Assembly: GCA_021812945.1 (NCBI GenBank) | Contig: JAKAMI010000008.1 | Span: 1 to 36,869, forward strand | From: a bacterium | GTDB taxonomy: Bacteria; Patescibacteriota; UBA1384; XYA2-FULL-43-10; JAKAMI01 | Reading direction: 5' to 3' | DNA length: 36,869 bases | Shown: positions 9,143 through 17,621 of the stretch, in pieces | How positions within the stretch are numbered: position 1 is the first letter of the stretch | How the letters are laid out: each line of letters opens with the position of its first letter | Position numbers and translations under genes: made by a program | The notes under the pieces: model-generated | The model's database searches: none | What the model was told of the DNA's origin: nothing | Seen by the model: the letters and a program-made list of their open reading frames with translations, nothing else

Positions 9143-10687
9143 TTATTTCAAACTTAAAACGCTTTTTTTGAATTTCTCTCCTCGATCCTTGTAATTTTTA
9201 AACAAGCCGAAACTGGCGCTGGCAGGGGAGAATAATACCACCTCGCCCGACTTAGCCAGACTTGACGCGACTTTTATAATCTCCTCAATATTTTGTCCAC
9301 CGGGAGAGAGTTGTCCGACGAATTTTTTATCTCGCAATATTGAAGCGATTTTTTCTCCCGTTTCACCGATATAGACTATTGCCTTAATATTTTTCTTTTT
9401 AACCATCTCCTTGGCCAAATCGTTATATTGAATCCCCTTTTCGCTCCCGCCAAGGATTAAAATTTCCGGCTGTTTAAATGAATTGATGGCGGCTATGGTC
9501 GATATCGGGTTGGTGGCATAAGAATCGTTATAATATTTGACTCCCCGTTTTTTCGCCACAAATTCCAGACGATGCTCCAAGCCTTTGAATTCCAAAACCG
9601 CATCTCTGATTGTCTCGGTTTCAACGCCGCATAATTTGGCAACAACAGAGGCTGCCGCGATATTTTCCAAATTGTGTCTGCCGACTACTTGCAATTCGTC
9701 GCTGTCGCAAATATCCTCGTCGATCTCAGCCATTGTTAGAATCACCTTCGACAGCCGGACTCGGGACTCGGGACCCGGAACTTCCCTAACATACGCCCCG
9801 TTCTCCACTCGATTTTTTCCGGAAAAATAATAAACCGACGCCGGTGTCTCCTCCGCAAGTTTGAAAGTTGTTAGAAAATCTTGATTTATAACCGCTAAAT
9901 CGTCTTTGGATTGATGTTTTAAAATGTTGATTTTAGAAGACCAGTACTCATTTATATCGCTGTGGTAATCCAGATGGTCTTCACCAAGATTAGTGATCAC
10001 GGCAACGTGAGGACTTTTATCCAAATCTTGCAACTGAAAACTGGAGAGCTCAAGTATGACAATGTCATCTTTCGTAATACTTTCCAATTTATCGACCGCG
10101 GTTTCCCCTATATTACCCAGCAAATACACGTTGTTCCATTGCTTCATTGCTATTTTCTTTTCCAGTTTTGAATTTGATATTTGGAATTTGTTATTTGTTT
10201 GGTTATTGTTTCTTGTTTCTTGTGATTTGCTCAAAATTAATTGGATCAATTTTGAGGCGGTGCCTTTGCCTTTCGTTCCCGTAACTCCAATGATCTGAGC
10301 TGGGCAAAGGTCAAAAAACAGTTTGATCTGACTCGAAATAACGACTCCGTGTTTTTTGGCTTCTTGAATCTCAGGGGTTAGATACGGAATCCCGGGAGTC
10401 CTGAAAATGACGTCCAATTTATCAAGATCTTCCAGATAATCATCACCAAATCTTGACGTCACACTATTATCATCCTGAACCGACGCAGTCGTCCCGAGTT
10501 CAGACGAGGGATCTGCAATCTGTTTCAGGATCCCATCATTCGTACCGATCATTGCTGGTTGACTGTTCTTATCACGTAATTCGATATTTTTGACCCCGTT
10601 TTTGTACAGAAAAACGGCCAGAGAGACATTCTCCAAGCCCATACCCAAAAGAGCAATTTTTTTGTCCTTCAAATCGCTTATCCGCAT
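9143..10687 (-). CDS. murD: UDP-N-acetylmuramoylalanine--D-glutamate ligase
   Basis: GVTGTKGKGTASK, LSSFQL, ITNLGEDHLDYH, NDSYATNPIST. Confidence 0.93.
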   Translation of the reverse strand: MRISDLKDKKIALLGMGLENVSLAVFLYKNGVKNIELRDKNSQPAMIGTNDGILKQIADPSSELGTTASVQDDNSVTSRFGDDYLEDLDKLDVIFRTPGIPYLTPEIQEAKKHGVVISSQIKLFFDLCPAQIIGVTGTKGKGTASKLIQLILSKSQETRNNNQTNNKFQISNSKLEKKIAMKQWNNVYLLGNIGETAVDKLESITKDDIVILELSSFQLQDLDKSPHVAVITNLGEDHLDYHSDINEYWSSKINILKHQSKDDLAVINQDFLTTFKLAEETPASVYYFSGKNRVENGAYVREVPGPESRVRLSKVILTMAEIDEDICDSDELQVVGRHNLENIAAASVVAKLCGVETETIRDAVLEFKGLEHRLEFVAKKRGVKYYNDSYATNPISTIAAINSFKQPEILILGGSEKGIQYNDLAKEMVKKKNIKAIVYIGETGEKIASILRDKKFVGQLSPGGQNIEEIIKVASSLAKSGEVVLFSPASASFGLFKNYKDRGEKFKKSVLSLK

Positions 10688-10728
10688 AGTTCTATTGTAA
10701 CGTTTTTGATTGATTTTGCAATCAAATA

Positions 10729-11064
10729 TTAATGAATTTGTGCTTCGATCTGGCTTTTTAGTCGTGGCAAATCAATCTTTATCGTAGTCCAAACATTTTT
10801 CAAACTAATATCATCGTAGCCATGAATGAGACGATTTCTAAAAGTAATCGCTGCGCGAAAATCTATCTCGGTATGTTTTTCTTTAAAGTTATCCGAAATA
10901 TTATTACTAGCCTCACCAACGATTTCAAAGTTTCTAACAACTGAATCAATTAATTGATCGTTTTTCCGAAACTAGTCAAAAGAACAATCGCCAATATATT
11001 TTTCAATCTTGATGATTGATTCTAGAACATGTCCCAAATACGCGTTGTCGTCGTGTTTGCTCAT
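10729..11064 (-). pseudogene. HEPN/DUF86 (HepT-like) gene with in-frame TAG at codon 31
   Basis: Manual translation MSKHDDNAYLGHVLESIIKIEKYIGDCSFD*FRKNDQLIDSVVRNFEIVGEASNN…RNRLIHGYDDISLKNVWTTIKIDLPRLKSQIEAQIH; RNRLIH matches the HEPN Rx4-6H motif; amber at 10972-10974. Confidence 0.8.
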
Positions 11065-11066
11065 TT

Positions 11067-11381
11067 TTAGTAAATTTTTTTAGCTTCTTTTATAACTTCG
11101 CTTCGAAAATACCTGCTTAAGTCTTCTTGGGTCATAAGTTGTACAGGTCGACCTACCTTATCTTCAATCCTGTTTTGCATTGCCATAAGCGTAAAATAGC
11201 CAATACTTTTTTTCAGGTGGATAAGTAAATCTACATCGCTCTTTTCGGTAAAATCTCCATGGAGATACGAACCAAAAAGCGAAACGCTCTTAACTACGTC
11301 CCTGTTTGGATCCACCTCGATCGCTTCCTTAACCTTTGAAATAATTTCTTCTTGACTCATCTCTCTTATTTCGCTCGCCAA
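11067..11381 (-). CDS. MNT-domain nucleotidyltransferase (MntA-like)
   Basis: SLFGSYLHGDFTEKSDVDLLI (GSxxxGx8-11DxD); 2 bp upstream of the HEPN gene. Confidence 0.88.
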   Translation of the reverse strand: MASEIREMSQEEIISKVKEAIEVDPNRDVVKSVSLFGSYLHGDFTEKSDVDLLIHLKKSIGYFTLMAMQNRIEDKVGRPVQLMTQEDLSRYFRSEVIKEAKKIY

Positions 11382-11433
11382 TGACCTCTTGTATTTTCAT
11401 TATAACTAAACTGTCTGTTCTTACAAGACTGCT

Positions 11434-12522
11434 TCAAAATCCCCTGCCAAACAGAGCCAAGGCTAGGCCGATGACGCCGGAGGCGGCGCCGATGACCCAG
11501 AAACGCATGGTTATCTTGGTTTCCGGCCAACCGAGAGCCTCAAAATGGTGATGGATCGGCGAAGACAAAAATACCTTTTTACCTTTGCGAAATTTCTTTG
11601 AAACGTATTGAATTATAAAGCTAAAGGCTTCTATCATAAACACCAAACCGATGATCGGAAGTACCACGACCGAATTGGTCAAAAAAGCAATTACGGCCAA
11701 CGTCATACCCAAGGCAAAGGCGCCGGTGTCGCCCATAAAGAATCTGGCGGGGTAAATGTTGAACCACAGAAACGCTAAAAGAGCACCGACTATGGTTCCG
11801 CAAAAGGCCGCCAAAACCGGTTTGCCGGCCACCAAACAGATGATGGCATAACAGGCATAAGCGATGGCCAAGAGTCCGCCGGCCAAACCGTCCAAACCGT
11901 CCGTTTCATTGACCGCAAAAGCAGTAAAAATCAAAACCCCGGCGAAGAGGGGGACGTACCAAAAACCGATTATAAAATCGCCCAGCCGCGGTATATGGAT
12001 CGAGTTCCAATCCAGTTTGAAATAAAACCAGAGAGCTCCGGCGATAGCAATGATTGAGTAGAGTAAAAACTTGTATCGAAAGGACATTCCCCCGTTGCTG
12101 GGTCCTATTCGTCTTACATTCATATAATCGTCAACAGCTCCGACAATGCCGGTTAAAACCAGCACGAATAAGGGAAGCCAAGTCCCAGAACGTTCCAAGT
12201 TAAAAATCAGGGTTAGAGCCGCCGTAGTTACCCAAACCAGAATACCGCCCATAGTCGGGGTACCGGCTTTTTTGGCGTGCAGATTGGAAAATATCGGAGT
12301 GGCTTCACCACCGAAATCGGTTCGGATATTTTTACCAAGACGATATTTGTAGAGCCAATCTGTAAAAAACGGCGTCCAGACCATAGCGACAAAAAAAGCA
12401 GCACCAGCCAAGGCGAAAATTCGAAGCAGCGAATGACCGGTAAAAGTAATTGTTTCCATCAAAATACTCCGTATTTTGTTAAGTAATGTCGGCACTACAC
12501 GGATTTTTACACAGGTTGCCAC
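11434..12522 (-). CDS. mraY: Phospho-N-acetylmuramoyl-pentapeptide transferase
   Basis: KKAGTPTMGG, DDYMNVRR, NETDGLDGLAGG, FMGDTGAFALG, PIHHHFE. Confidence 0.95.
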   Translation of the reverse strand: MATCVKIRVVPTLLNKIRSILMETITFTGHSLLRIFALAGAAFFVAMVWTPFFTDWLYKYRLGKNIRTDFGGEATPIFSNLHAKKAGTPTMGGILVWVTTAALTLIFNLERSGTWLPLFVLVLTGIVGAVDDYMNVRRIGPSNGGMSFRYKFLLYSIIAIAGALWFYFKLDWNSIHIPRLGDFIIGFWYVPLFAGVLIFTAFAVNETDGLDGLAGGLLAIAYACYAIICLVAGKPVLAAFCGTIVGALLAFLWFNIYPARFFMGDTGAFALGMTLAVIAFLTNSVVVLPIIGLVFMIEAFSFIIQYVSKKFRKGKKVFLSSPIHHHFEALGWPETKITMRFWVIGAASGVIGLALALFGRGF

Positions 12523-12576
12523 GGTCTCTTAGTTACCGTGTTTATCCGTGTCTAGATCCATGTGGTTTCTTCGACA

Positions 12577-13899
12577 TTAACTGTGCCACCTTTTCCCCTG
12601 TCTGACTAGTTTGTCCTTGGCTTCTTCGGGTTTGGCCATTAGCGCCTCAACGATTTTTTCGAAACGCATTTTATTTTGCGAAGCTTTTATAAGAATTATA
12701 TCATTTTTTTGGATTAATTCATCGAGTGAAATAACCGCCCGGCTGGTGGTATCGAAAATATCAACCTTTAGACCCTTGATCCTTTCTTTGTCGGCCATTT
12801 TAAGCGCCGCCTCTTTCATTAGCTTAGCATTCGGTCCGATAAATATTAATTGCTTGCAAACCAAAGCCGCGGCTTCCGCCACAACACGGTGGGCTTTTCC
12901 TTCCAGAATGCCCAGTTCATTCATATTACCGATGACGGCCACCTTTCTGCCGGTGTGATCAAATATTTTCAAAGTCTCCAGAGCCGCCAGAGTTGAGATA
13001 GGATTGGCATTGTAACTATCATCGAGTATGGTCGATTCTTTGATTCCGGAGATCAGATTCATCCTCCCCGGCAACGATTTGAGATCCCGCATAGCATAGA
13101 TCGATTTGTCAAAATCCAGTTTCATGGCCACGGCGACCGCCATGGCGGCTAAAATAGAGTAAAGAAGGTGATCGGCAATAATCTTGGTTTTAAATTGTTT
13201 CTTGGTATCTTTATAACTTACCTCAAATAGGGTTCCGTCCGCATCGCGCCGGACTATCCGACCGGAGACATTGGCTTCTTTGGAAAAACCGAACGAGACG
13301 GATCTTTGTTTTGAATCTTGCAGATACTCGCATAATTTTTTGTCGTCTCGGTTGTAAATGGCGATCCCTTCGTCGTTCAGCGAACGAAAAAGCTCGGTTT
13401 TTTCTTTCAAGACTCCGTCAACATTTTTCAGCTGTTCCAAATGAGCCGGACCGATGTTAGTAATAATAGCGATATTGGGCTTTACCAGACCGGTAAAATA
13501 GTTGATGTCTCCGGGCTTCTCCACGCCCATTTCCAGAACAAGATAATCCGGAAAATTCTTTGTCTTGGCTTTTTTTCTGGCCTCAAACAAAACCTTCGGC
13601 CAGCCGGTCTTGGTCGGAATACTTTCAAATCCCAAAACCGCCATCGGGATACCGACTGATTCATTCATATTACCATGACTGCTAAAAACTCTGTCCTTGA
13701 AAAATGATTCCAAAAGCACCCGTACCGCCTCCTTGGTCGAAGTTTTGCCGGCACTGCCAGTGATGGCAATAATAAAAGTATCTTTATTTCTCAGCCTTTT
13801 TTGAGCCAGATCGTAAAGATACTTTTCAATAAATTTTATTAGTCGTTTCTTCATTTTAATAAGAAGCAGTGACCTCCACAGATTTACTCCACAGATCAC
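12577..13899 (-). CDS. murF: UDP-N-acetylmuramoyl-tripeptide--D-Ala-D-Ala ligase
   Basis: AITGSAGKTSTKE, NIGPAHLE, LDDSYNANPIST. Confidence 0.93.
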   Translation of the reverse strand: MICGVNLWRSLLLIKMKKRLIKFIEKYLYDLAQKRLRNKDTFIIAITGSAGKTSTKEAVRVLLESFFKDRVFSSHGNMNESVGIPMAVLGFESIPTKTGWPKVLFEARKKAKTKNFPDYLVLEMGVEKPGDINYFTGLVKPNIAIITNIGPAHLEQLKNVDGVLKEKTELFRSLNDEGIAIYNRDDKKLCEYLQDSKQRSVSFGFSKEANVSGRIVRRDADGTLFEVSYKDTKKQFKTKIIADHLLYSILAAMAVAVAMKLDFDKSIYAMRDLKSLPGRMNLISGIKESTILDDSYNANPISTLAALETLKIFDHTGRKVAVIGNMNELGILEGKAHRVVAEAAALVCKQLIFIGPNAKLMKEAALKMADKERIKGLKVDIFDTTSRAVISLDELIQKNDIILIKASQNKMRFEKIVEALMAKPEEAKDKLVRQGKRWHS

Positions 13900-13950
13900 G
13901 ACCGATCAGTGGGTTATCAGTGGAATTAATCAGTGGAGGTCGCTCATCCT

Positions 13951-15675
13951 TTATGGTGTGGCTGGGACTTTATAGTAGTAATTTAGCAGATAACTGGCTA
14001 TTTGTCCAAAAACCGGTGTGGCCGAACTTTCGGCAAACTTGACCGTTTTCGGGTTATCAAGCCGCACTATCATGACAAATTTCGGGTCGTCGGCCGGAGC
14101 AAATCCGATAAAAGAACCGTTAAAAACATTCTCTTGATAACCGCTTCCGTCCGGCTTGGCAACCTGGGCAGTACCGGTTTTTCCGGCAACTTTAAAACCC
14201 GGGACTGCCGCCTTTTTGCCATGCCCGTTGACTACCACCGACACCAGCATATCCTTGATCTTCGCTGCCGTTTCCGGCTGTACGACTTGAGTTACCGCTT
14301 TGGTTTGAAAAGAAGTTGTTGAGCCGTCGCTTTGAATTATCTTGTCTACAATCTGGGGTGTAACCAGTTTTCCCCCGTTTGCCAAAGCCGCATAAGCCAT
14401 AAGTATCTGGATCGGGGTGATCGTAATACCTTGGCCGAAGGAGATATTGGCGCGATTGATATTTCGCCAATCTTTCGCTTTGGGCGCTGACCCCGTTGAC
14501 TCGCCGCTAATGTCAATCCCCGACTTATCCAAGAGACCGAATTTTTTTAAGTTATCATACATTGCCTGATTTCCCAGTTTATTTGAGACGTCCACCATAG
14601 CCACGTTATCCGAGTTTTCCAGTACTTGAGTCATAGTTTCGTGACCGAAAGCTTTGTCGGTAGCGGTATGAATTTCATGGCCGTCCACCACCACCATATT
14701 CGAGTAATCACCGGTTGTCTCGGGCGTAACTTTGCCCTGATCAATAGCCAAGGCCATAGTGATAGGCTTCATAATACTTCCTGGCTCCCATGCCCCCGAA
14801 ACTGCCATATTCATAAAAAGTCCAAGCTTATCAGCTGCCACCTTATTATATTCATTGGGATTAAAATCGGGTTTGTTGGTTAGGGCGATGATTCTGCCGG
14901 TTTTCGGCTCGACTACAATAATCGAGCCGGAATCGACTTGATACTCGGTCATAGCTTTTTCTAAAGTTTTTTCCACATAATATTGGACACTTCGATCTAT
15001 AGTCAGGTAAATTGAATCGCCATTTTTCGGTGCGCTGTCGGAAACTACATCAATCATTCGGCCGTAAATGTCTTTTTCGGCGGTTTTTTTGCCATTGTAA
15101 CCGGTGAGTTCCGAATTGTAATAATTTTCAACCCCGTACTTACCCTCCCCTTCACCGCTTACGAAACCCAGAGTTTGCGACAACAGCTGGTTCTCCGGAT
15201 ACATTCGGTTAAATTCCGGCAAAACCACCACTCCGGTTAAGTTTAAAGCTGTGATTTTGTCCGCCACACCCGAATCTAGCGATTTGGCAATGGGGGGAAT
15301 ATAAAGCTTGTCGTTATTTATTTTGCCAAATATTTCATCCTGACTAATACCTAGATTTTCCGCCAGCTTCTTAGCCGTCCCGATTTTGTCCACCACATTT
15401 TTCGGCACCACGGCCACCGAATATTTTTGGACGTCGAGGGCAACTTCGATATAGCTTCCCTGAGTCTCGAGATCGTCGTGAACCAATATTTTCCCGCGTT
15501 CCGCCATCTCTTCTTTCGAATAGATCTGCTGGCTTTTGGCCATAGCTAGATATTGTTTGTGTTCCAGAATCTGTTTTTGCCAGAGCCGGCCCATAATCAC
15601 TAGCATTAAAAACACAAAAACAACACCCAAATAGGAGATCCTCTTCGACCAAAGCTGATCTTGTCCGATTCTCAT
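13951..15675 (-). CDS. ftsI: Penicillin-binding protein 2 / FtsI-type transpeptidase
   Basis: N-terminal TM; WEPGSIMKP (SxxK), SDN, KTGTAQ. Confidence 0.93.
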   Translation of the reverse strand: MRIGQDQLWSKRISYLGVVFVFLMLVIMGRLWQKQILEHKQYLAMAKSQQIYSKEEMAERGKILVHDDLETQGSYIEVALDVQKYSVAVVPKNVVDKIGTAKKLAENLGISQDEIFGKINNDKLYIPPIAKSLDSGVADKITALNLTGVVVLPEFNRMYPENQLLSQTLGFVSGEGEGKYGVENYYNSELTGYNGKKTAEKDIYGRMIDVVSDSAPKNGDSIYLTIDRSVQYYVEKTLEKAMTEYQVDSGSIIVVEPKTGRIIALTNKPDFNPNEYNKVAADKLGLFMNMAVSGAWEPGSIMKPITMALAIDQGKVTPETTGDYSNMVVVDGHEIHTATDKAFGHETMTQVLENSDNVAMVDVSNKLGNQAMYDNLKKFGLLDKSGIDISGESTGSAPKAKDWRNINRANISFGQGITITPIQILMAYAALANGGKLVTPQIVDKIIQSDGSTTSFQTKAVTQVVQPETAAKIKDMLVSVVVNGHGKKAAVPGFKVAGKTGTAQVAKPDGSGYQENVFNGSFIGFAPADDPKFVMIVRLDNPKTVKFAESSATPVFGQIASYLLNYYYKVPATP

Positions 15676-15794
15676 ATCATATTTTTGTCATCCAGAACCC
15701 TGTATCGTGGTACGGAGCAGGCTCGTTTCGGGATCCTATACTTGAGTTTGGGATACTGAAACAAGTTCAGTATGACATGATTAATTTGAATGAC

Positions 15795-16130
15795 TCAATG
15801 CACGCTGACGACATTTTGTGCCGGTTGCATCTGAGCATTGTTTATCTGGGAATCAATATTGGAAAGAGATTTTAAGCGGGCGCCTTCGGCGTTAAGCCGG
15901 TCGACTTGCTGTTCCAAGGTTTGGTGCTGTGAATCCAGATCTCTTACCTGCACCGAAAGATTGGCCCGGCTGGTTGAAGAACCCAAATAGATTAGTCCCA
16001 AAGACGCTAATATGACAATAGCAATAAACTTTAGAGCGCTCGGCCCCAAAGTAATCTGCCTTGGCATAGTTCGTTTTTTGACTCCGAGCTCTTGATTGTT
16101 GGCATAGCTCATGACATACATTCTACCCAT
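15795..16130 (-). CDS. ftsL: FtsL/DivIC-like protein
   Basis: Short; one TM plus coiled-coil; between mraZ and ftsI. Confidence 0.6.
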   Translation of the reverse strand: MGRMYVMSYANNQELGVKKRTMPRQITLGPSALKFIAIVILASLGLIYLGSSTSRANLSVQVRDLDSQHQTLEQQVDRLNAEGARLKSLSNIDSQINNAQMQPAQNVVSVH

Positions 16131-16594
16131 CGAACCCTCCTAACTACACGGATATTGTACACGGATGAAACACGGTCATTCTCAATATGTTATTTCAGAT
16201 CGATTGTTGACGCGAAACGATGACAGTATTTGCAAATGTATTTAAAGACTGTCATCACTACTAATCAGTGTTGTGTTATCAGTGATTAAACCGAAAATAA
16301 TCTGATAGCAACAACCAATTAGCTAATCAGCAGAAAGGTCTGCTTGCCCCGCGGAGGCTAAAGCGTAGTGGGGCGGTTTAAGAATCGGCAACTGGCGTTT
16401 TTTGAATCAATCAATGCGGCGAGCATTTTTTGACTTTGTCTGCCGGACTTATTTAAGCTTGTCAGCTAAATATTCCGATCTAATTTTTGTTTTTGAGTCT
16501 ATATTTAAGGCGCTTGGCCTTGCCCCTCCTCTGGTGTTCCCCGAAGTCTCGGGGTCCCGTTTGAGTGCTTGAGCCAGCCGCCGATTCTGTTTTT

Positions 16595-17026
16595 CTAGAA
16601 TCCTACCTCGGCCAAATTTTCGGCTATTTCCGCGGAATTCTTCTCCATTTCCCCTTTAAACTGTTTCCAGGTCTCAGCCGGCCAGATTTCAATGCGGTTA
16701 AAGACTCCGGCCATCACCACTTCTTTTTTGATGCTGGAAAATTCTTTTAGGTAACTCGGCAAAACGAAACGTCCGATCTTATCCAGCTCCAGCTCCATCG
16801 CTCCGGCAAGCATCAACCGGCTGAAATCGCGGGAATTTTTTTGAGTCACCGGCAGTTTTGAGATTTCTTCGGCCAGCTTTTGGAATTCAGCCTTGGGGTA
16901 AAGCCACAAACAACCGTCCAGCCCGCGGGTTACCACCAAACCGTCGGAAAGCGCGCCCCTGAACTTTGAAGGAATCATCAAGCGGTTTTTATCGTCCAGG
17001 TTGTGACTGAATTCTCCGATGAACAT
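16595..17026 (-). CDS. mraZ: Transcriptional regulator MraZ
   Basis: MFIGEFSHNLDDKNRLMIPSKFR…VVTRGLDGCLWLYP; AbrB/MraZ fold. Confidence 0.95.
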   Translation of the reverse strand: MFIGEFSHNLDDKNRLMIPSKFRGALSDGLVVTRGLDGCLWLYPKAEFQKLAEEISKLPVTQKNSRDFSRLMLAGAMELELDKIGRFVLPSYLKEFSSIKKEVVMAGVFNRIEIWPAETWKQFKGEMEKNSAEIAENLAEVGF

Positions 17027-17040
17027 GTTGCCGCCTGATT

Positions 17041-17160
17041 GTCATTCCCGCTTTAGGCGGGAATCCACTAATAATTGACGCAGTCATCCCCGACCCGATC
17101 GGGGATCCAACATAATAAGTATTCAATCGAGTAGATTCGCACGCCTAAAGTGGGAATGAC
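17041..17160. repeat. 120-bp composite palindromic element M1 (MITE/BIME-like)
   Basis: Termini GTCATTCCCGC…GTGGGAATGAC; central CCCCGACCCGATCGGGG; inverted copy at 22015-22123. Confidence 0.85.
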
Positions 17161-17204
17161 AGAGGTAATAGGCATTAATTGTATATGATAATAACCATTA
17201 TGAA

Positions 17205-17351
17205 CTAACTAACCAACGAGTTAACAAATAACCTGTTTTGTTTGATTAAATCCCTAATTTTTGTTTTTCTGCGCCACTCGGCAAGATTCTGTTGCCTGAC
17301 GGCTATCTTCTGCGGCTTTGATTCTTTTGTGTCGATAATAATTCGTTTCAT
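17205..17351 (-). CDS. 48-aa basic hypothetical protein MKRIIIDTKESKPQKIAVRQQNLAEWRRKTKIRDLIKQNRLFVNSLVS
   Basis: Manually read; ATG just downstream of a strong promoter with MraZ-box-like repeats; below the ORF-track cutoff. Confidence 0.5.
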   Translation of the reverse strand: MKRIIIDTKESKPQKIAVRQQNLAEWRRKTKIRDLIKQNRLFVNSLVS

Positions 17352-17410
17352 AATTCTTACCATTCCTTACCACTTATTCCCATTTTAGTTTTAATATGGA
17401 TACCTGTCAA
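17352..17410 (-). promoter_or_regulatory. Promoter TTGACA-N17-TAAAAT with MraZ-box-like 10-bp-period repeats (TGGGAATAAG TGGTAAGGAA TGGTAAGAAT)
   Basis: -35 at 17405-17410, -10 at 17382-17387, repeats at about 17351-17380 overlapping/downstream of the expected start. Confidence 0.75.
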
Positions 17411-17504
17411 GCACCAAAAATACCACCAAGGGTGGTAGATGTAATAGTACGTTAATTGTGATTGCTGGGACTAGCTATTATTAATATTTAGCATTTTTGA
17501 TTTT

Positions 17505-17615
17505 GTGTCATTCCGAAGAAGATTTGTGTCATCCTGACGGAGGAAGGATCTAGGTACCAGCCGTGTTTCTGTTACTAGATTAGATCCTTCCCCAATCCGG
17601 CCTTAGTATGACATC
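17505..17615. repeat. GTCAT-ended palindromic repeat
   Basis: tgtcattccgaag…gtcatcctgacggaggaaggatcta…tagatccttccccaatccggccttagtatgacat. Confidence 0.6.
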
Positions 17616-17621
17616 TTAATA

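Noticed and set aside
10972-10974. TAG in the HEPN gene as evidence of amber recoding
   Set aside because: All other conserved genes read normally with standard stops and TAG terminates the micropeptide and the 163-504 ORF; known CPR recoding involves UGA. A nonsense mutation is simpler.
16270-16590. Possible decayed rsmH or a small basic protein (EHQRRGKAKRLKYRLKNKN) in the mraZ-ftsL gap
   Set aside because: No RsmH motifs found in any frame and no SD for the basic stretch; cannot be supported.
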